A stretch of 64,000 bases of DNA from Colocasia esculenta (GCA_014218235.1 CM024761.1:94795648-94859647), one strand, 5' to 3'; positions 24,601-36,901 are shown, counted from the first letter of the stretch. Numbers and translations: made by a program. The notes: generated from the sequence alone by a model not told the origin.

Positions 24601-24702
24601 ATACCCACTGAAAAACAATTGTATGATATCTTTACCAAACCACTGGCTGAAGATAGATTCACCACACTGAGAAGAGAATTGGGTTTGTGCAAATTGCAAT
24701 GA
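21635..24702 (+). pseudogene. pol: Sirevirus I pol: integrase, RT, RNase H (three premature stops)
   Basis: Integrase: zinc part WHRRLSHAS...CDACAQRK, then the catalytic triad in LLHMDLFGP (about 22090), IRTDHGGEF (about 22277) and EQNGVVERKN (about 22372). RT: RWVFRNKLNEEGKVVRNKARL, MDVKTAFLNGYI, HKALYGLKQTPQTWYD and the catalytic VYVDDIIFGS near 23758. RNase H: SYSDADYAGCKIDRKSTSG and LSTAEAEYVAA, ending LGLCKLQ. The frame is continuous from the protease segment. The only breaks are TAA at 23497, TAA at 23752 and TGA at 24166, each one C-to-T change from the expected codon. No frameshift was seen. Confidence 0.93.
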
Positions 24703-25174
24703 AACTTAAACCAAATATTAAGCATATGTCCCTTGTGTGCACTAACTATGAGGTATATCAAACGGTGATTTGTGGAAGAACAAGTCATGCTTGTTTGGAA
24801 ACTTTCATTATGCATGAGAAAATATTCTCCGCCAAGTATCCATAGTTATGATGCATGAAAGGGTCATTTACTTTCTATGAGTATTTAGTTTCTTTACATT
24901 TTGCCCATTCACTATTTTGGTGAACAATTGAATATCTTCATGAATTGCCTTCACACTTGCTCTGGTGTGTCTATTTGATTGATTGAGTTGTGCAAATGTC
25001 TTGATGTTCTTGAAAGAATGTGTACACAATTGCACATACTATGGGGGAGCAAATAAAGGTTAGATGGACATCATTGTGAAGGAAATCACTCACCTTTTGT
25101 GCCTCTACAATTCCCTCACATGATTTGCCCATTTAATACTTCATTCTGAACTTCAAATGCCTCTGCCTGGGTCT

Positions 25175-25362
25175 CTGTCGACAGACAACAAGAACTCTGT
25201 CGACAGATAAGACCACACAGAACATAGATTCTGCACACTATGTAGATCTGTCGACAGGTGCAGTTCCATCTGTCGACAGATGTGAACAGTTTCTGCCTTT
25301 CCAGAATCATCAACTTCCTATCTGTGTTCATCTGTCGACAGGCCATTTCTACCTGTCGACAG
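25175..25362 (+). promoter_or_regulatory. Six CTGTCGACAG palindromes in post-pol spacer
   Basis: Perfect copies start at 25175, 25197, 25248, 25270, 25332 and 25353. Steps are 22, 51, 22, 62 and 21 bp, again three pairs with near-integral helical spacing. Sirevirus II has related pairs at 47991-48104. Confidence 0.75.
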
Positions 25363-25822
25363 ACAAACTTAATTGTAGGAACATCATTCATCTTTCATAT
25401 CCCACTCCATGAGCATGCTCACTTCTTTCATCTAAGGTGTCATTGGGGGTTAATGCATGTTTTAACTACATCATATTCATATGATAGTAAAGCTATTCGC
25501 TATACCATTATGATTTTAACATACTACTCTTTTTGGGTCTAGGCTATATCATTTTGAAAACATTGAACTATTTTTGGGATTCACACCTAACTCTCTTGAA
25601 TACCTACTTTGTAGGCAAACACCGTTCTCAAGTAACTTCATGAGTCTTATGTTCAGTGAACTTTATGTCGAGTATTGAGTGTTGATCATATGCATCTCTT
25701 GATCTTGAGTTGTTAAGCAAAAAAGAAAAGGAGAAAAGCTACCTATTTCCAAATAAAACAATTCAAATGGATAAAAGTCAATCAAAATTTTAGGATGAAT
25801 ATAGAGCAATGATGTGTTTTGC

Positions 25823-25966
25823 TGAGTAACCGGGGACATGGGCATCACCAATGTCTACCCTCTCGTCAAAAAGCTCACTCATCAACTCTATCTAACGGTA
25901 TGATAGACACTTCCACTGAGTAACTGAGGGTACGGGCATGTGTAATGTCTATCCTCACGTCAAAAG
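25823..25966 (+). repeat. Duplicated GAGTAAC...ATGTC block
   Basis: Two degenerate copies of about 50 bases start at 25823 and 25916. The first contains GACAT and ATGTC arms around an 11-base loop. Sirevirus II carries two matching copies on the minus strand at about 47485-47560 and 47400-47455. Confidence 0.7.
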
Positions 25967-26409
25967 GTGTGCAGCTCTCTTAATTACCATTTCTTCCCTC
26001 TGCTTTCAAGGATTGTAAACAAAAAAAAATTGAAATAGTGTGAAGCCTCAATAAAGTGATACATCTAAGGGTCACTAATGTTTTTGATTATCTTGAAATC
26101 TAGACATGTAGTTCATGCATCATTTGACCATTAATAACATGGGGATTGTGTTGTCCTACACTGTTTCTATTCAAGACGGGTGACCGTGTCTTTACTCAAT
26201 TTAAGTAAATTGTTTTCCTAATGCTCTAACTTAAGACTCCTTAAGTATTATATTTAAACCATTAGGGAAAATGAAATGGCTTTTCATATCCATGCATATG
26301 GTAGGTTACAATGTGTGTTAACCTTTTATACACCTTCCATAAACCACTACTCAGATGTTCCAGTTCAGAAAATGCCAAAAACAACAAACAATCATTTTTC
26401 TGTCTGTTC

Positions 26410-26440
26410 TTGTCGACAGGCACCAGGGCCCTGTCGATAG
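26410..26440 (+). promoter_or_regulatory. Palindrome pair upstream of ORF3
   Basis: TTGTCGACAG (26410) and CTGTCGATAG (26431) start 21 bp apart, about 270 bases before the ORF3 start. Sirevirus II has a pair at 46923 and 46945 in the same relative place. Confidence 0.65.
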
Positions 26441-26712
26441 CCGGTGGCATGCATCCTTTTGGAAGTCCAACGGGCGCAATCCTTGGGCGGATTTGGTGGG
26501 ACCCGACCTTTCAAATTCTTACACCCTTTCTATAAAAGGTTCCGACGCCCCTTTCACCTTTTCACACTTCCAAAACACATCCTTCCCTCCCTCTCTCCAA
26601 AAAACACCCTTCTCCAGGGCACTAGAAGAGATCCCTACATCTTCTGCCCTCTTTTCCTCTCTCTGTCTCCTTCCTATCTCCAGTCACCATGTACATCGAG
26701 CTACAACCTCTG

Positions 26713-26931
26713 ATGGCTCCACTAGCCAAGAAGATGGCATCCCGTCATTGTCCTCGGTCTCCCGAAGCCGGCCAGGGCTCCAGGGCACCCGCCGAGCGTC
26801 GGATGAAGCACCGGGAAGATCGTTTACCGGATCTCATTATCCCGCCTACTCTTCGTCTTCATGATGTCCATGGTACCTTCACAAAGTTCGTGCAGCCCTG
26901 CTACATCGACTTCGTCTCGTTGGAGGATATG
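26713..26931 (+). pseudogene. Sirevirus I ORF3, 5' part
   Basis: The chosen start is the ATG beginning MAPLAKKMASRHC, which aligns with MAPKTK-like in Sirevirus II; an in-frame ATG lies 24 bases upstream. The stretch RLPDLIIPPTLRLHDVHGTF then KFVQPCYIDF aligns with the other copy. The frame is interrupted at 26931 by the minus-strand Tekay derivative and resumes in phase at 35933. Confidence 0.85.
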
Positions 26932-29900
26932 TGTCACGTCCCGAGAATTACGCAGCGGATATTAATTTGAAAAATTCGAGTCGATATTTCGAGACGTGGA
27001 CAGTCGGCAAATAAGCCTCTAGCTAGCACGCACTAAATGTGTATCAACACAATATCACAATAGGGCCCAAATGTGAACTCAATTATAAATTGTATTCAAA
27101 TCTCATATTTGTCTCAGATAAACTAATACAGGACTAAGACTCAATAAAAGCAAAAGTACATACTACCTCACTTCCTACTACATTGTTCTAACACTCAAAA
27201 TAAACTAACTATAGATAGACTCATGTTTGGAACGCTCTTCACTCGGACGCATTCCCATCCTCGACTTGCTCTTCCTCTTGCACTTCATGGTCACCTAGAT
27301 TGGGTAAAAGTAGGGAATGAGCAAACTAGCCCAGTAGGATTTATATCTCAATGTGCGGGCAATGATATAAGTGATTAACATTTTATAACTAGGCAAGTAC
27401 GATGAATGATATGCAAGTACGAATAAAACTCGTTAAAACATGATATATAAGACAAGCTAGAGAGAGTGATTATGATAGAACGAGATTTGTGAACAAGATG
27501 ACAAGATAGAACTAGCAATAGATCACTTTGTACTAGCACGCAAGAATTCACTTGATGTCAGGAACGCAGGATATCACTAATTGCATTAAATGCAGGATGG
27601 CCATATCAAGCAAGCAAGAATGTACGAGCACGGTCAAGTAGCACTAATCCGGCACGTAGACACTAATGTACATCGAGAAAAGATCCATCAAGAATGTACA
27701 CCAGGACACGTGTATGTGGTATTGTATATATCATTCAACAAGCAAGAAAGTACTCCCAGCGCAGATGCAACGCCAGTAATCATTATACCCCATGGTTAAC
27801 AGTATATCTATGACTCACCGTCATTGGGGATAGATTGGAGCCCTTGGACACACGCCGTGCCCTATCAGCATCTCATGTAAATTTTTAAATGTAGATACCC
27901 ACAGTCATTAATAATGGCCAATGAGAGTTTCAAAACGTAGCATGTGTAATGTCATGTTCATGATGATGATGAGAAGAAGTAATAATTAAATTGAACATGA
28001 TTTCATGAGAACAATGGTCAAGAGATAAATTCGGCAGCATAACGGTACAATTTATACTTTCGTTCAATCTTTACATTAATGGCTTTAGTCTAGTTTGTAA
28101 GTCACACTCACGAGATCAAGAAGAGAAAGGAAGTGCACGCTATCTGTAGGGAACTTCAATGGTACAACCAACTCGTCGGCCATGTGGGAATCCATGGTCA
28201 GAGGAGATTTACGGAGGCCTTGGTGAAAAGGTCGCTAGTCTACCGATTCGGAATGACCGGTAGAGAGTTTCCAATTTCCCAAGAAAAGGCTACCTAACAG
28301 TGCTAGTGTGTAGTGCGGTACGCGTGTCTCAATTCTCAAACCATCGGTCTCAAACTCGCAGGAAGCACTTGACAATATAACATTGAATAAAACTATGCAC
28401 TTTAACAAGTCATGGTTTGCAAGATTTTATGATAACCATTATCATTTAAATGTGGAAGAACAGTAGGAAGATTAAATCACAAGAAACATGAATGGATCAT
28501 AACATTTAAGGAGCACTTAGAATAGCATTCATGTAATTAAAGCTTTTAAATGGGTTAATCAATTTTTAAGCCATTAAATAACAATCATGTAATGCTCAGA
28601 CCCAAGACATGCAACCTACACAGTAAATATCATATTTAAACAGATCTTGGGTATATGCGGAAAACTATGCATGAAAACACATGGTTTCAGGTAAAGTTCT
28701 GAGATCGCGACATATCCCTATAAGGAAGGCGACGGGGTCGTCAGATCAGGCAGGCAGAAGGCGACATGGGTACTGTCGCAACCAGAACGCGACAGGGGTA
28801 CTGTCGCGACCCGACCTCAGAATGCGACATATCGGGCCGTCGCGTTCACAGGGTCTGCGCATGAGCCCGACATGGATCTGACATGCTCTTGGTTCAGACT
28901 ACCATGATTTGACACAGGGTGATATTCATGAAACGCCAATATCTCTCTATATGCTGATCTTTAGACAAAACTCACAACATAGAAAATGTTGAGGACATCT
29001 ATTTAAAGAACTTTTGTGTTGTGGGCTGGGTCTGAATCGGTCTCTAATTGCATGAAATACAGGAAGAACATGGTAAAGCCCTAAACATGCATGACTTCAT
29101 GGCGACTTACATGTTAGACTTGTAACATGAGATTTACTGATATTTGTACAAAACGTCTAACATAAAAGATGACAAGGACAACTAGTATAAGAACTTTGTT
29201 GTTGGGGTTTTAACCTAATTCGGTCTTGAACCTTGTGAAAAACATGAGTAAGTGAAAGTTAAATGCAACCAGAAAACGCAGTATCATGCATGACTCTATT
29301 ACGAAGTTTATAACTCTCTAAATAATGATCTTTAAGCAAAACATTTAACATGAAAGATGACCATATCGATTAATACAAGAACTTTCATGTTGGAGGCTTG
29401 ACCTACTTCGGTCTTAAATCTCAAGCAAAACAGGAAGAACCTAAGGCTAACTGCAAACCCGAAAACACAGTATTATGCATGACTCTCTTACAGGGTTCAT
29501 AACTCTCTAACTAAAGAGTTTTAGACAAAACGTTGAACATGAAAGATGATCGTGACTACAAGTAGAAGAACTTTTATGTTGATGATTTAGTCTAATTCGG
29601 TCTCCAATCGTGTGAATAATAAGAAGAACGGGAAAAGCTCTAACAGTGCGCGACTTTGGCAAAACGCTTATAATTCAAAATCTACTAAATGAAATTCGAT
29701 GAAACTAGTGGGAAATGAAAGTTAACTTGATGCTCTACACATTGGTATAGGATATGTTAAGGTTTGGCCCGAGAAAACTACCTTTGGTTGACTTCAAGAG
29801 AGTGGTTTGTGCAGGTCGTAGCAGATGAGAAGGGGAAGAAGAACGGCTTCTTGTAGTCGTTCCACAGCTCCTCAGCCACCAAGAGCTCCTCCACACGACC

Positions 29901-30753
29901 CTAGCAAGTTCTAAATTCGTTCCTAGGGTTTGGGTGAAGAGTATTTAAGTAACCATGGTGTTTAGGAGTCCTATTATAACTAGGAAATGAGAATTTCGTG
30001 ATTGGCATGTTTGGTTTCCTATTTTTGATGATTTCCTCCTCCCTTTGAGTGTGTAAGGCATTAGGAAACATCCTCTCATAGTTAGGCACGAATTTGGGTT
30101 GAAATGAATGCATGATTGCATCCCAATTCAACTCAAATTGCGTCTTTCTAATTTCAGCTTATTTATGGTTACGAATTTCTATGTATTTTCTTGCTTCATT
30201 TGATTTTTGGGCCATATGTGGTCCATTGTCCCACTTATGATATTGGGTCATTATTATATATTGTTAAAAGCATTTCTAACATTTTTATTTAATTTATGAT
30301 TGCGTCGTATTTCCGTGTTAACGGTTTTCCGACTCGTTTCTTTATTTGGATAATCGGTCACAAAAATTCTTAAACCTAGCCCAAATGATTTTTATTGAAC
30401 CAAATTTCTTGATGGGTCATTAGAGGATATTATTTGAAGTCCATATATGATTTTTATTTAATTTTCTGCCTCGTCCAAGTATGTGTGATAATGATATTTC
30501 GACTTATTCATGAATTACGATAATAAGTCGCGAAACACTTTAAATTTAGCTAATCCAATTTTTCTTGTCACAAATTTCTTTGTGAAATGTTTAGTAATAA
30601 TGTTTGGGGTTGATTTATAATTTTTACGAATTTTTCGATGTGTTTTAGCACATACGATAATGGTACGTATGTTTTAAATACTCCGATATTATGGAAATTA
30701 TTTATTTCCATTTATTTGAATTTTTATGTAATTAACAATTCTGGGGTGCTACA
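26932..30753 (-). repeat. 3' LTR of gag-only Tekay derivative
   Basis: Near-identical to 32113-35927 and same family as the LTRs of the outer Tekay. It contains the TGTCGC-type array on the minus strand at about 28690-28870 and the conserved leader ORF near 28200. Open frames such as that at 27590 are LTR sequence. Confidence 0.93.
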
Positions 30754-30769
30754 CCCTCCCCCACTTAAG
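30754..30769 (-). other. Polypurine tract of gag-only derivative
   Basis: CCCTCCCCCACTTAAG on the plus strand is the complement of the outer Tekay tract and adjoins the LTR end. Confidence 0.85.
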
Positions 30770-30860
30770 AGAATTTGGTCCCCAAATTCATAGATCATTA
30801 ATTGGATCCCGATCATTATGATCCATGAGTTGGTTCCAGATTTAATTCCTCTAACTTGTT

Positions 30861-31872
30861 TCAATCATCGTGGATGCTAGTCCAACATCTACACCTATGG
30901 CCACCCATATTATTCATTTGGTTCCTTCCAGCTTGGTCTTTTAGCATGGGATAGTTGGGAAGGCAGTGGTCGCGATCTCCACATCGCAGGCAAGCTCCTG
31001 CCTTCTTCCAGCACTCTTCTGCTCTATGTCTATACTTGTTGCAAAAGTTACAATATTCCACCGTCTTTGTTTCTTCTACCGTGATTTTTTTCTCCATGCC
31101 ATAGTCCTTCCCAGTGGTTGGCCTTTTGTTGTTGTAGTTATTATTGTTGTTGTTATTGGGGAAAGTTCCAGTTGTATCGACTGCTCCCCTCTTTATAAAG
31201 TTCGGCTTTGAGATGTCCTTCCCCCTCATGCCTTCCACCTTAGCCATAGTGTCTTCTACCAGCTGAGCTCTTTGGACCATCTCCGTGTAGGTTTGGATGT
31301 TGTAATGTCCGAGCTTCTCGATGAACATGGGCCTGAGCCCATCCATGAAACGGTTAGCCTTTAGTCTTTCAGTTCCCACCAGATGTGGGGCATACACGGC
31401 AAGCCGTGCGAACTGAACCTCATACTCAGCCACGGACATCCCTTTCTGTTTTAGTGCGGCGAACTCCGTTGCCTTCTTCTCCTTCACTCTCTCAAAGAAA
31501 TACTTTCCCCGGAATATCTCCAGGAATCCGGCCCACTCCAGTTTAGCTACGTTTGGCAGGTGGGCCGAGGTGGCCTTCCACCATGCTCGAGCATCTTTAG
31601 TAAGTTGGAAAGTGGCCAATACCACTTTCTCTCTATTGGTGCATTGCATTACTTGAAAAATCCTTTATATTTCTTCCTGCCAATTCTCTACTTCGTCTAG
31701 GTCAGGGGATCTAGAGAAACGAGGAGGGTTTTAAAATCCTAAAATGCTGGTGCAGATCACCAGCTCCATTCCTTGCAGCGGCAGCCTGCTTTCCAGCCTG
31801 TACTACATTTTGTAATGCTTGGGTCAGACCAGCCACAATGTCTTGCATAGCTTGCCATTGGTTGCGGGCCAT
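30861..31872 (-). pseudogene. gag: Gag of Tekay derivative (broken 5' part)
   Basis: Starts at the ATG of MARNQWQAMQ (31872 on the minus strand). An extra base near 31730 and a TAA near 31664 disable the first part. From about 31649 on it stays open through the gag core (DARAWWKATSAHLPN, WAGFLEIFRGKYFF) and a zinc knuckle region (YCNFCNKYRHRAEEC and CLRCGDRDH, the second lacking its last Cys: LPNY). After LKDQAGRNQMNN the frame runs into non-gag sequence and stops, marking the deletion junction where protease should begin. It encodes Gln where the outer copy has amber codons. Confidence 0.87.
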
Positions 31873-32094
31873 TGCAATTGAGTGTAGGAGTTATGAGGGT
31901 TCCTGAGGAAAGGATGGAAACCAATTAATGTCTCTAGATACATTATTAGAGTCAATGGGTAGGAGTGTTTTAATTCTTGCTAACATATTCCCAGTCTCTA
32001 CCCATTCTCACCAGGTACTGTATTTAATTTCCATGACCTAGGTTCCATAGGTATCTCCTATTCCTGAGACATATATCCTATTTGGTATTCCTAG

Positions 32095-32110
32095 GCTCTG
32101 ATACCACTAA
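32095..32110 (-). other. Primer binding site of gag-only derivative
   Basis: GCTCTGATACCACTAA on the plus strand is the complement of a tRNA-Met primer site with TGGTATCAGAGC intact. Confidence 0.9.
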
Positions 32111-32112
32111 AC

Positions 32113-35100
32113 TGTCATGTCCCGAGAATTACACAGCGGATATTAATTTGAAAAATTCGAGTCGATATTTTGAGACGTGGACAGTCGGCAAATAAGCCTC
32201 TAGCTAGCACGCACTAAATGTGTATCAACACAACATCATAATAGGGCCCAAATGTGAACTCAATTATAAATTGTATTCAAATCTCATATTTGTCTCAGAT
32301 AAACTAATACAGGACTAAGACTCAATAAAAGCAAAAGTGCATACTACCTCACTTCCTACTACATTGTTCTAACACTCAAAATAAACTAACTATAGATAGA
32401 CTCATGTTTGGAACGCTCTTCACTCGGACGCATTCCCATCCTCGACTTGCTCTTCCTCTTGCACTTCATGGTCACCTAGATTGAGTAAAAGTAGGGAATG
32501 AGCAAACTAGCCCAGTAGGATTTATATCTCAATGTGCGGGCAATGATATAAGTGATTAACATTTTAGAACTAGGCAAGTACGATGAATGATATGCAAGTA
32601 CGAATAAAACTCGTTAAAACATGATATATAAGACAAGCTAGAGAGAGTGATTATGATAGAACGAGATTTGTGAACAAGATGACAAGATAGAACTAGCAAT
32701 AGATCACTTTGTACAAGCACGCAAGAATTCACTTGATGTCAGGAACGCAGGATATCACTAATTGCATTAAATGCAGGATGGCCATATCAAGCAAGCAAGA
32801 ATGTACGAGCATGGTCAAGTAGCACTAATCCGGCACGTAGACACTAATGTACATCGAGAAAAGATCCATGAAGAATGTACACCAGGACACGTATATGTGG
32901 TATTGTATATATCATTCAACAAGCAAGAAAGTACTCCCAGCGCAGATGCAACACCAGTAATCATTATACCCCATGGTTAATAGTATATCTATGACTCGCC
33001 GTCATTGGGGCTAGATTGGAGCCCTTGGACACACGCCGTGCCCTGTCAGCATCTCATGTAAATTTTTAAATGTAGATACCCACAGTCATTAATAATGGCC
33101 AATGAGAGTTTCAAAACGTAGCATGTATAATGTCATGTTCATGATGATGATGAGAAGAAGTAATAATTAAATAGAACATGATTTCATGAGAACAATTGTC
33201 AAGAGATAAATTCGGCAGCATAACGGTACAATTTATACTTTCGTTCAATCTTTACATTAATGGCTTTAGTCTAGTTTGTAAGTCACACTCACGAGATCAT
33301 GAAGAGAAAGGAAGTGCACGCTATCTCTAGGGAACTTCAATGGTACAACCAACTCGTCGGCCATGTGGGAATCCATGGTCAGAGGAGATTTACGGAGGCC
33401 TTGGTGAAAAGGTCGCTAGTCTACCGATTCGGAATGACCGGTAGAGAGTTTCCAATTTCCCAAAAAAAGGCTACCTAACAGTGCTAGTGTGTAGTGCGGT
33501 ACGCGTGTCTCAATTCTCAAACCATCGGTCTCAAACTCGCAGGAAGCACTTGACAATATAACATTGAATAAAACTATGCACTTTAACAAGTCATGGTTTG
33601 CAAGATTTTATGATAACCATTATCATTTAAACGTGGAAGAATAGTAGGAAGATTAAATCACAAGAAACATGAATGGATCATAACATTTAAGGAGCACTTA
33701 GAATAGCATTCATGTAATTAAAGCTTTTAAATAGGTTAATCAATTTTTAAGCCATTAAATAACAATCATGTAATGCTCAGACCCAAGACATGCAACCTAC
33801 ACAGTAAATATCATATTTAAACAGATCTTGGGTATATGCGGAAAACTATGCATGAAAACACATGGTTTCAGGTAAAGCTCTGAGATCGCGACATATCCCT
33901 ATAAGGAAGGCGACGGGGTCGTGAGATCAGGTCGGCAGAAGGCGACATGGGTACTGTCGCAACCAGAATGCGACAGAGGTACTGTCGCGACCCGACCTTA
34001 GAATGCGACATATCGGGCCGTCGCGTTCACAGGGTCTGCGCCTGAGCCCGACATGGATCTAACATGCTCTTGGTTCAGACTACCATGATTTGACACAGGG
34101 TGATATTCATGAAACGCCTATATCTCTCTATATGCTGATCTTTAGACAAAACTCACAACATAGAAAATGTCGAGGACATCTATTTAAAGAACTTTTGTGT
34201 TGTGGGCTGGGTCTGAATCGGTCTCTAATTGCATGAAATATAGGAAGAACATGGTAAAGCCCTAAACATGCATGACTTCATGGCGACTTACATGTTAGAC
34301 TTGTAACATGAGATCTACTGATATTTGTACAAAACTTCTAACATAAAAGATGACAAGGACAACTAGTATAAGAACTTTTTTGTTGGGGTTTTAACCAAAT
34401 TCGGTCTTGAACCTTGTGAAAAACATGAGTAAGTGAAACTTAAATGCAACCAGAAAACGTAGTATCATGCATGACTCTATTACTACTCTCTAAATAATGA
34501 TCTTTAAGCAAAACATTTAACATGAAAGATGACCATATCGATTAATACAAGAACTTTCATGTTGGAGGCTTGGCCTACTTCGGTCTTAAATCTCAAGCAA
34601 AACAGGAAGAACCTAAGGCTAACTGCAAACCCGAAAACACAGTATTATGCATGACTCTCTTACAGGGTTCATAACTCTCTAACTAAAGAGTTTTAGACAA
34701 AATGTTGAACATGAAAGATGATCTTGACTACATGTAGAAGAACGTTTATGTTGATGATTTAGTCTAATTCGGTCTCAAATCGTGTGAATAATAAGAAGAA
34801 CAGGAAAAGCTCTAACAGTGCGTGACTTTGGCAAAACGCTTATAATTCAAAATCTACTAAATGAAATTCGATAAAACCAGTGGGAAATGAAAGTTAACTT
34901 GATGCTCTACACATTGGTATGGGATATGTTAAGGTTTGGCCTGAGAAAACATACCTTTGGTCGACTTCAAGAGAGTGATTTGTGCAGGTCGCAGCAGATG
35001 AGAAGGGGAAGAAGAACGGCTTCTTGTGGTCGTTCCACAGCTCCTCAGCCACCAAGAGCTTCTCCACACGACCCTAGCAAGTTCTAAATTCGTTCCTAGG

Positions 35101-35927
35101 GTTTGGGTGAAGAGTATTTAAGTAACCATGGTGTTTAGGAGTCCTATTATAACTAGGAAATGAGAGTTTCGGGATTGGCATGTTTGGTTTCCTATTTTTG
35201 ATGATTTCCTCCTCCCTTTGAGTGTGTGAGGCATTAGGAAACCTCCCCTCATAGTTAGGCACGAATTTGGGTTGCCATGAATGCATGATTGCATCCCAAT
35301 TCAATTCAAATTGCCTCTTTCTAATTTCAACTTATTTATGGTTACGAATTTCTATGTATTTTCTTGCTTCATTTGATTTTTGGGCCATATGTGGTCCATT
35401 GGCCCACTTATGATATTGGGTCATCATTATATATTGTTAGAACCATTTCTAACATTTTTATTTAATTTATGATTGCGTCGTATTTCTGTGTTAACGGTTT
35501 TCCGACTCGTTTCTATATTTGGATAATCGGTCACAAAAATTCTTAAACCTAGCCCAAATGATTTTTATTGAACCAAATTTCTTGATGGGTCATTAGAGGA
35601 TATTATTTGAAGTCCATATATGATTTTTATTTAATTTTCTGCCTCGTCCAAGTATGTGTGATAATGATATTTCGACTTATTCATGAATTACGATAATAAG
35701 TCACGAAACACTTTAAACTTAGCTAATCCAATTTTTCTTGTCACAAATTTCTTTGTGAAATATTTAGTAATGATGTTTGGGGTTGATTTATAATTTTTAC
35801 GAAATTTTTCGATGTGTTTTAGCACATACGATAATGGTACGTATGTTTTAAATACTCCGATATTATGGAAATTATTTATTTCCATTTATTTGAATTTTTA
35901 TGTAATTAAAATTTCCGGGGTGCTACA
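32113..35927 (-). repeat. 5' LTR of gag-only Tekay derivative
   Basis: Partner of 26932-30753. Differences seen by eye include CG-to-TG/CA changes at the 32113 end. A TGTCGC-type array lies at about 33890-34030 on the minus strand. Confidence 0.93.
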
Positions 35928-35932
35928 ATATG

Positions 35933-36901
35933 TTTCCCGAACTACAGCCTCTCTTTGATGTCCAGGGTTGGGCTCCTTTTTGCTCCGATCACAAGCTGTA
36001 CTCCCCAACCGCCGTGACCGAATTCTACAACAACCTCCGCTCGTCCAGTAGCGGTGAGTTATACTCAAAGGTGAAACAGACTCCCTTCCTGATAACTCCA
36101 AACCTCTTCTCCACTGCCTTGCAAATCCCCAACACCGGGATAGACATCATGTCCCATCATCCAACCCCCGAAGAGTACCACACTCTCATTACTCTGTAGC
36201 CTTACGACCCTACTGATCGTAAGCAAATGAATGCCAACTCCTTCCCTCCACTTCATCGTCTCATTCACCACATATTCACCACCCTCATCGTTCCAAAGGA
36301 TGGTAGCTGAGAACTTGTAACCTCCCTTCACAAGTCTCTGCTTCATCAATTCCTCCATGCTGAACCCATCAATCTACCCCTCCTCATGGTCTCTATCCTT
36401 CGCATTTGCATTCGCAGTGCCAAGAGATCCATGCCATATGCCTTCCAACTCACATCACTCTTCTTGTTCATTGGTATTAAAATTCCCAAAGAAGAGTTGA
36501 CTGTACTTAAATCCCGTAGCTCCTATGACCTCACTGTTGTTCAAAGAATGGGCTACAAGCTGGTAGAGGGCATTATCACTCGAGACCTTAAGGGTAAAGG
36601 GGCAGCTGTAGTTGATGATGATGGTAATGAAGCAGAAGATGAAGATACTGATCAGGGTGAAGATGAAGACTCCCAGTCTGAGCCCCTTGATGATCTGGGA
36701 GATGTTCCTAGTCATGCTGATGCTGAGCCCTCCATCTGTGATCTACTTGCTCAGCTACAACTTCAGATGACCACTGGTTTTGACAGACTCAATGCTCGTA
36801 TGGACACGATGGACACCAGCATTGCATCACTTGATTCCCGCCTGGATAGCATTACTACTGAGCATCGAGCTCCTACACCACCTGCTGATGCTGATGCTTA
36901 G
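35933..36901 (+). pseudogene. Sirevirus I ORF3, 3' part (two premature stops)
   Basis: Continues ORF3 in phase; the whole frame is about 395 residues. It resembles the family annotated as putative plant transposon protein, with VTEFYNNLRSS, NLFSTALQIPNTGIDI, RLIHHIFTTLIVPKDGS and RSMPYAFQLTSLFLFIGI. After about residue 280 comes an acidic stretch (EDEDTDQGEDEDSQSEP) and then a heptad-like coiled coil (LAQLQLQMTTGFDRLNARM). Breaks are TAG at 36197 and TGA at 36308, each one C-to-T change from Gln or Arg. No signal peptide or clear membrane anchor is seen, so an envelope role is not supported. Function unknown. Confidence 0.87.

Larger units (their letters stand above)
24703..26712 (+). other. 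Sirevirus I post-pol spacer
   Basis: About 2 kb between pol and ORF3 without a credible gene. It contains three palindrome pairs (25175-25362), a duplicated block with hairpin potential (25823-25966) and one more palindrome pair (26410-26440) before ORF3. Equivalent features occur in the same order in Sirevirus II (46651-48579). A CT-rich stretch at 26570-26690 precedes the ORF3 start and could act as a splice acceptor or internal leader. Confidence 0.75.
26932..35927 (-). mobile_element. Gag-only Tekay derivative
   Basis: Minus-strand element with ends complementary to TGTAGCACCCC (35927) and GGGACGTGACA (26932), and target duplication ATATG (26927-26931 and 35928-35932). LTRs are 3822 and 3815 bp and nearly identical by eye, so insertion was recent. 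The internal region is only about 1.36 kb: primer site, gag and polypurine tract. Protease, RT, RNase H, integrase and chromodomain are absent. It is a deletion derivative that would need proteins in trans. Confidence 0.92.

Noticed and set aside
25175..25362. Regularly spaced short palindromes resembling a CRISPR array
   Set aside because: Repeats are only 10 bp, spacers are unequal, the sequence is plant nuclear and the units lie inside retrotransposons.
27590..27799. ORF repeated at 32771-32980
   Set aside because: The same frame occurs in both LTR copies because the LTRs are nearly identical; there is no start context, domain or sign of coding constraint.
35928..36901. Sirevirus ORF3 as an envelope gene
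   Set aside because: No signal peptide, membrane anchor or cleavage site was visible; acidic and coiled-coil features dominate.
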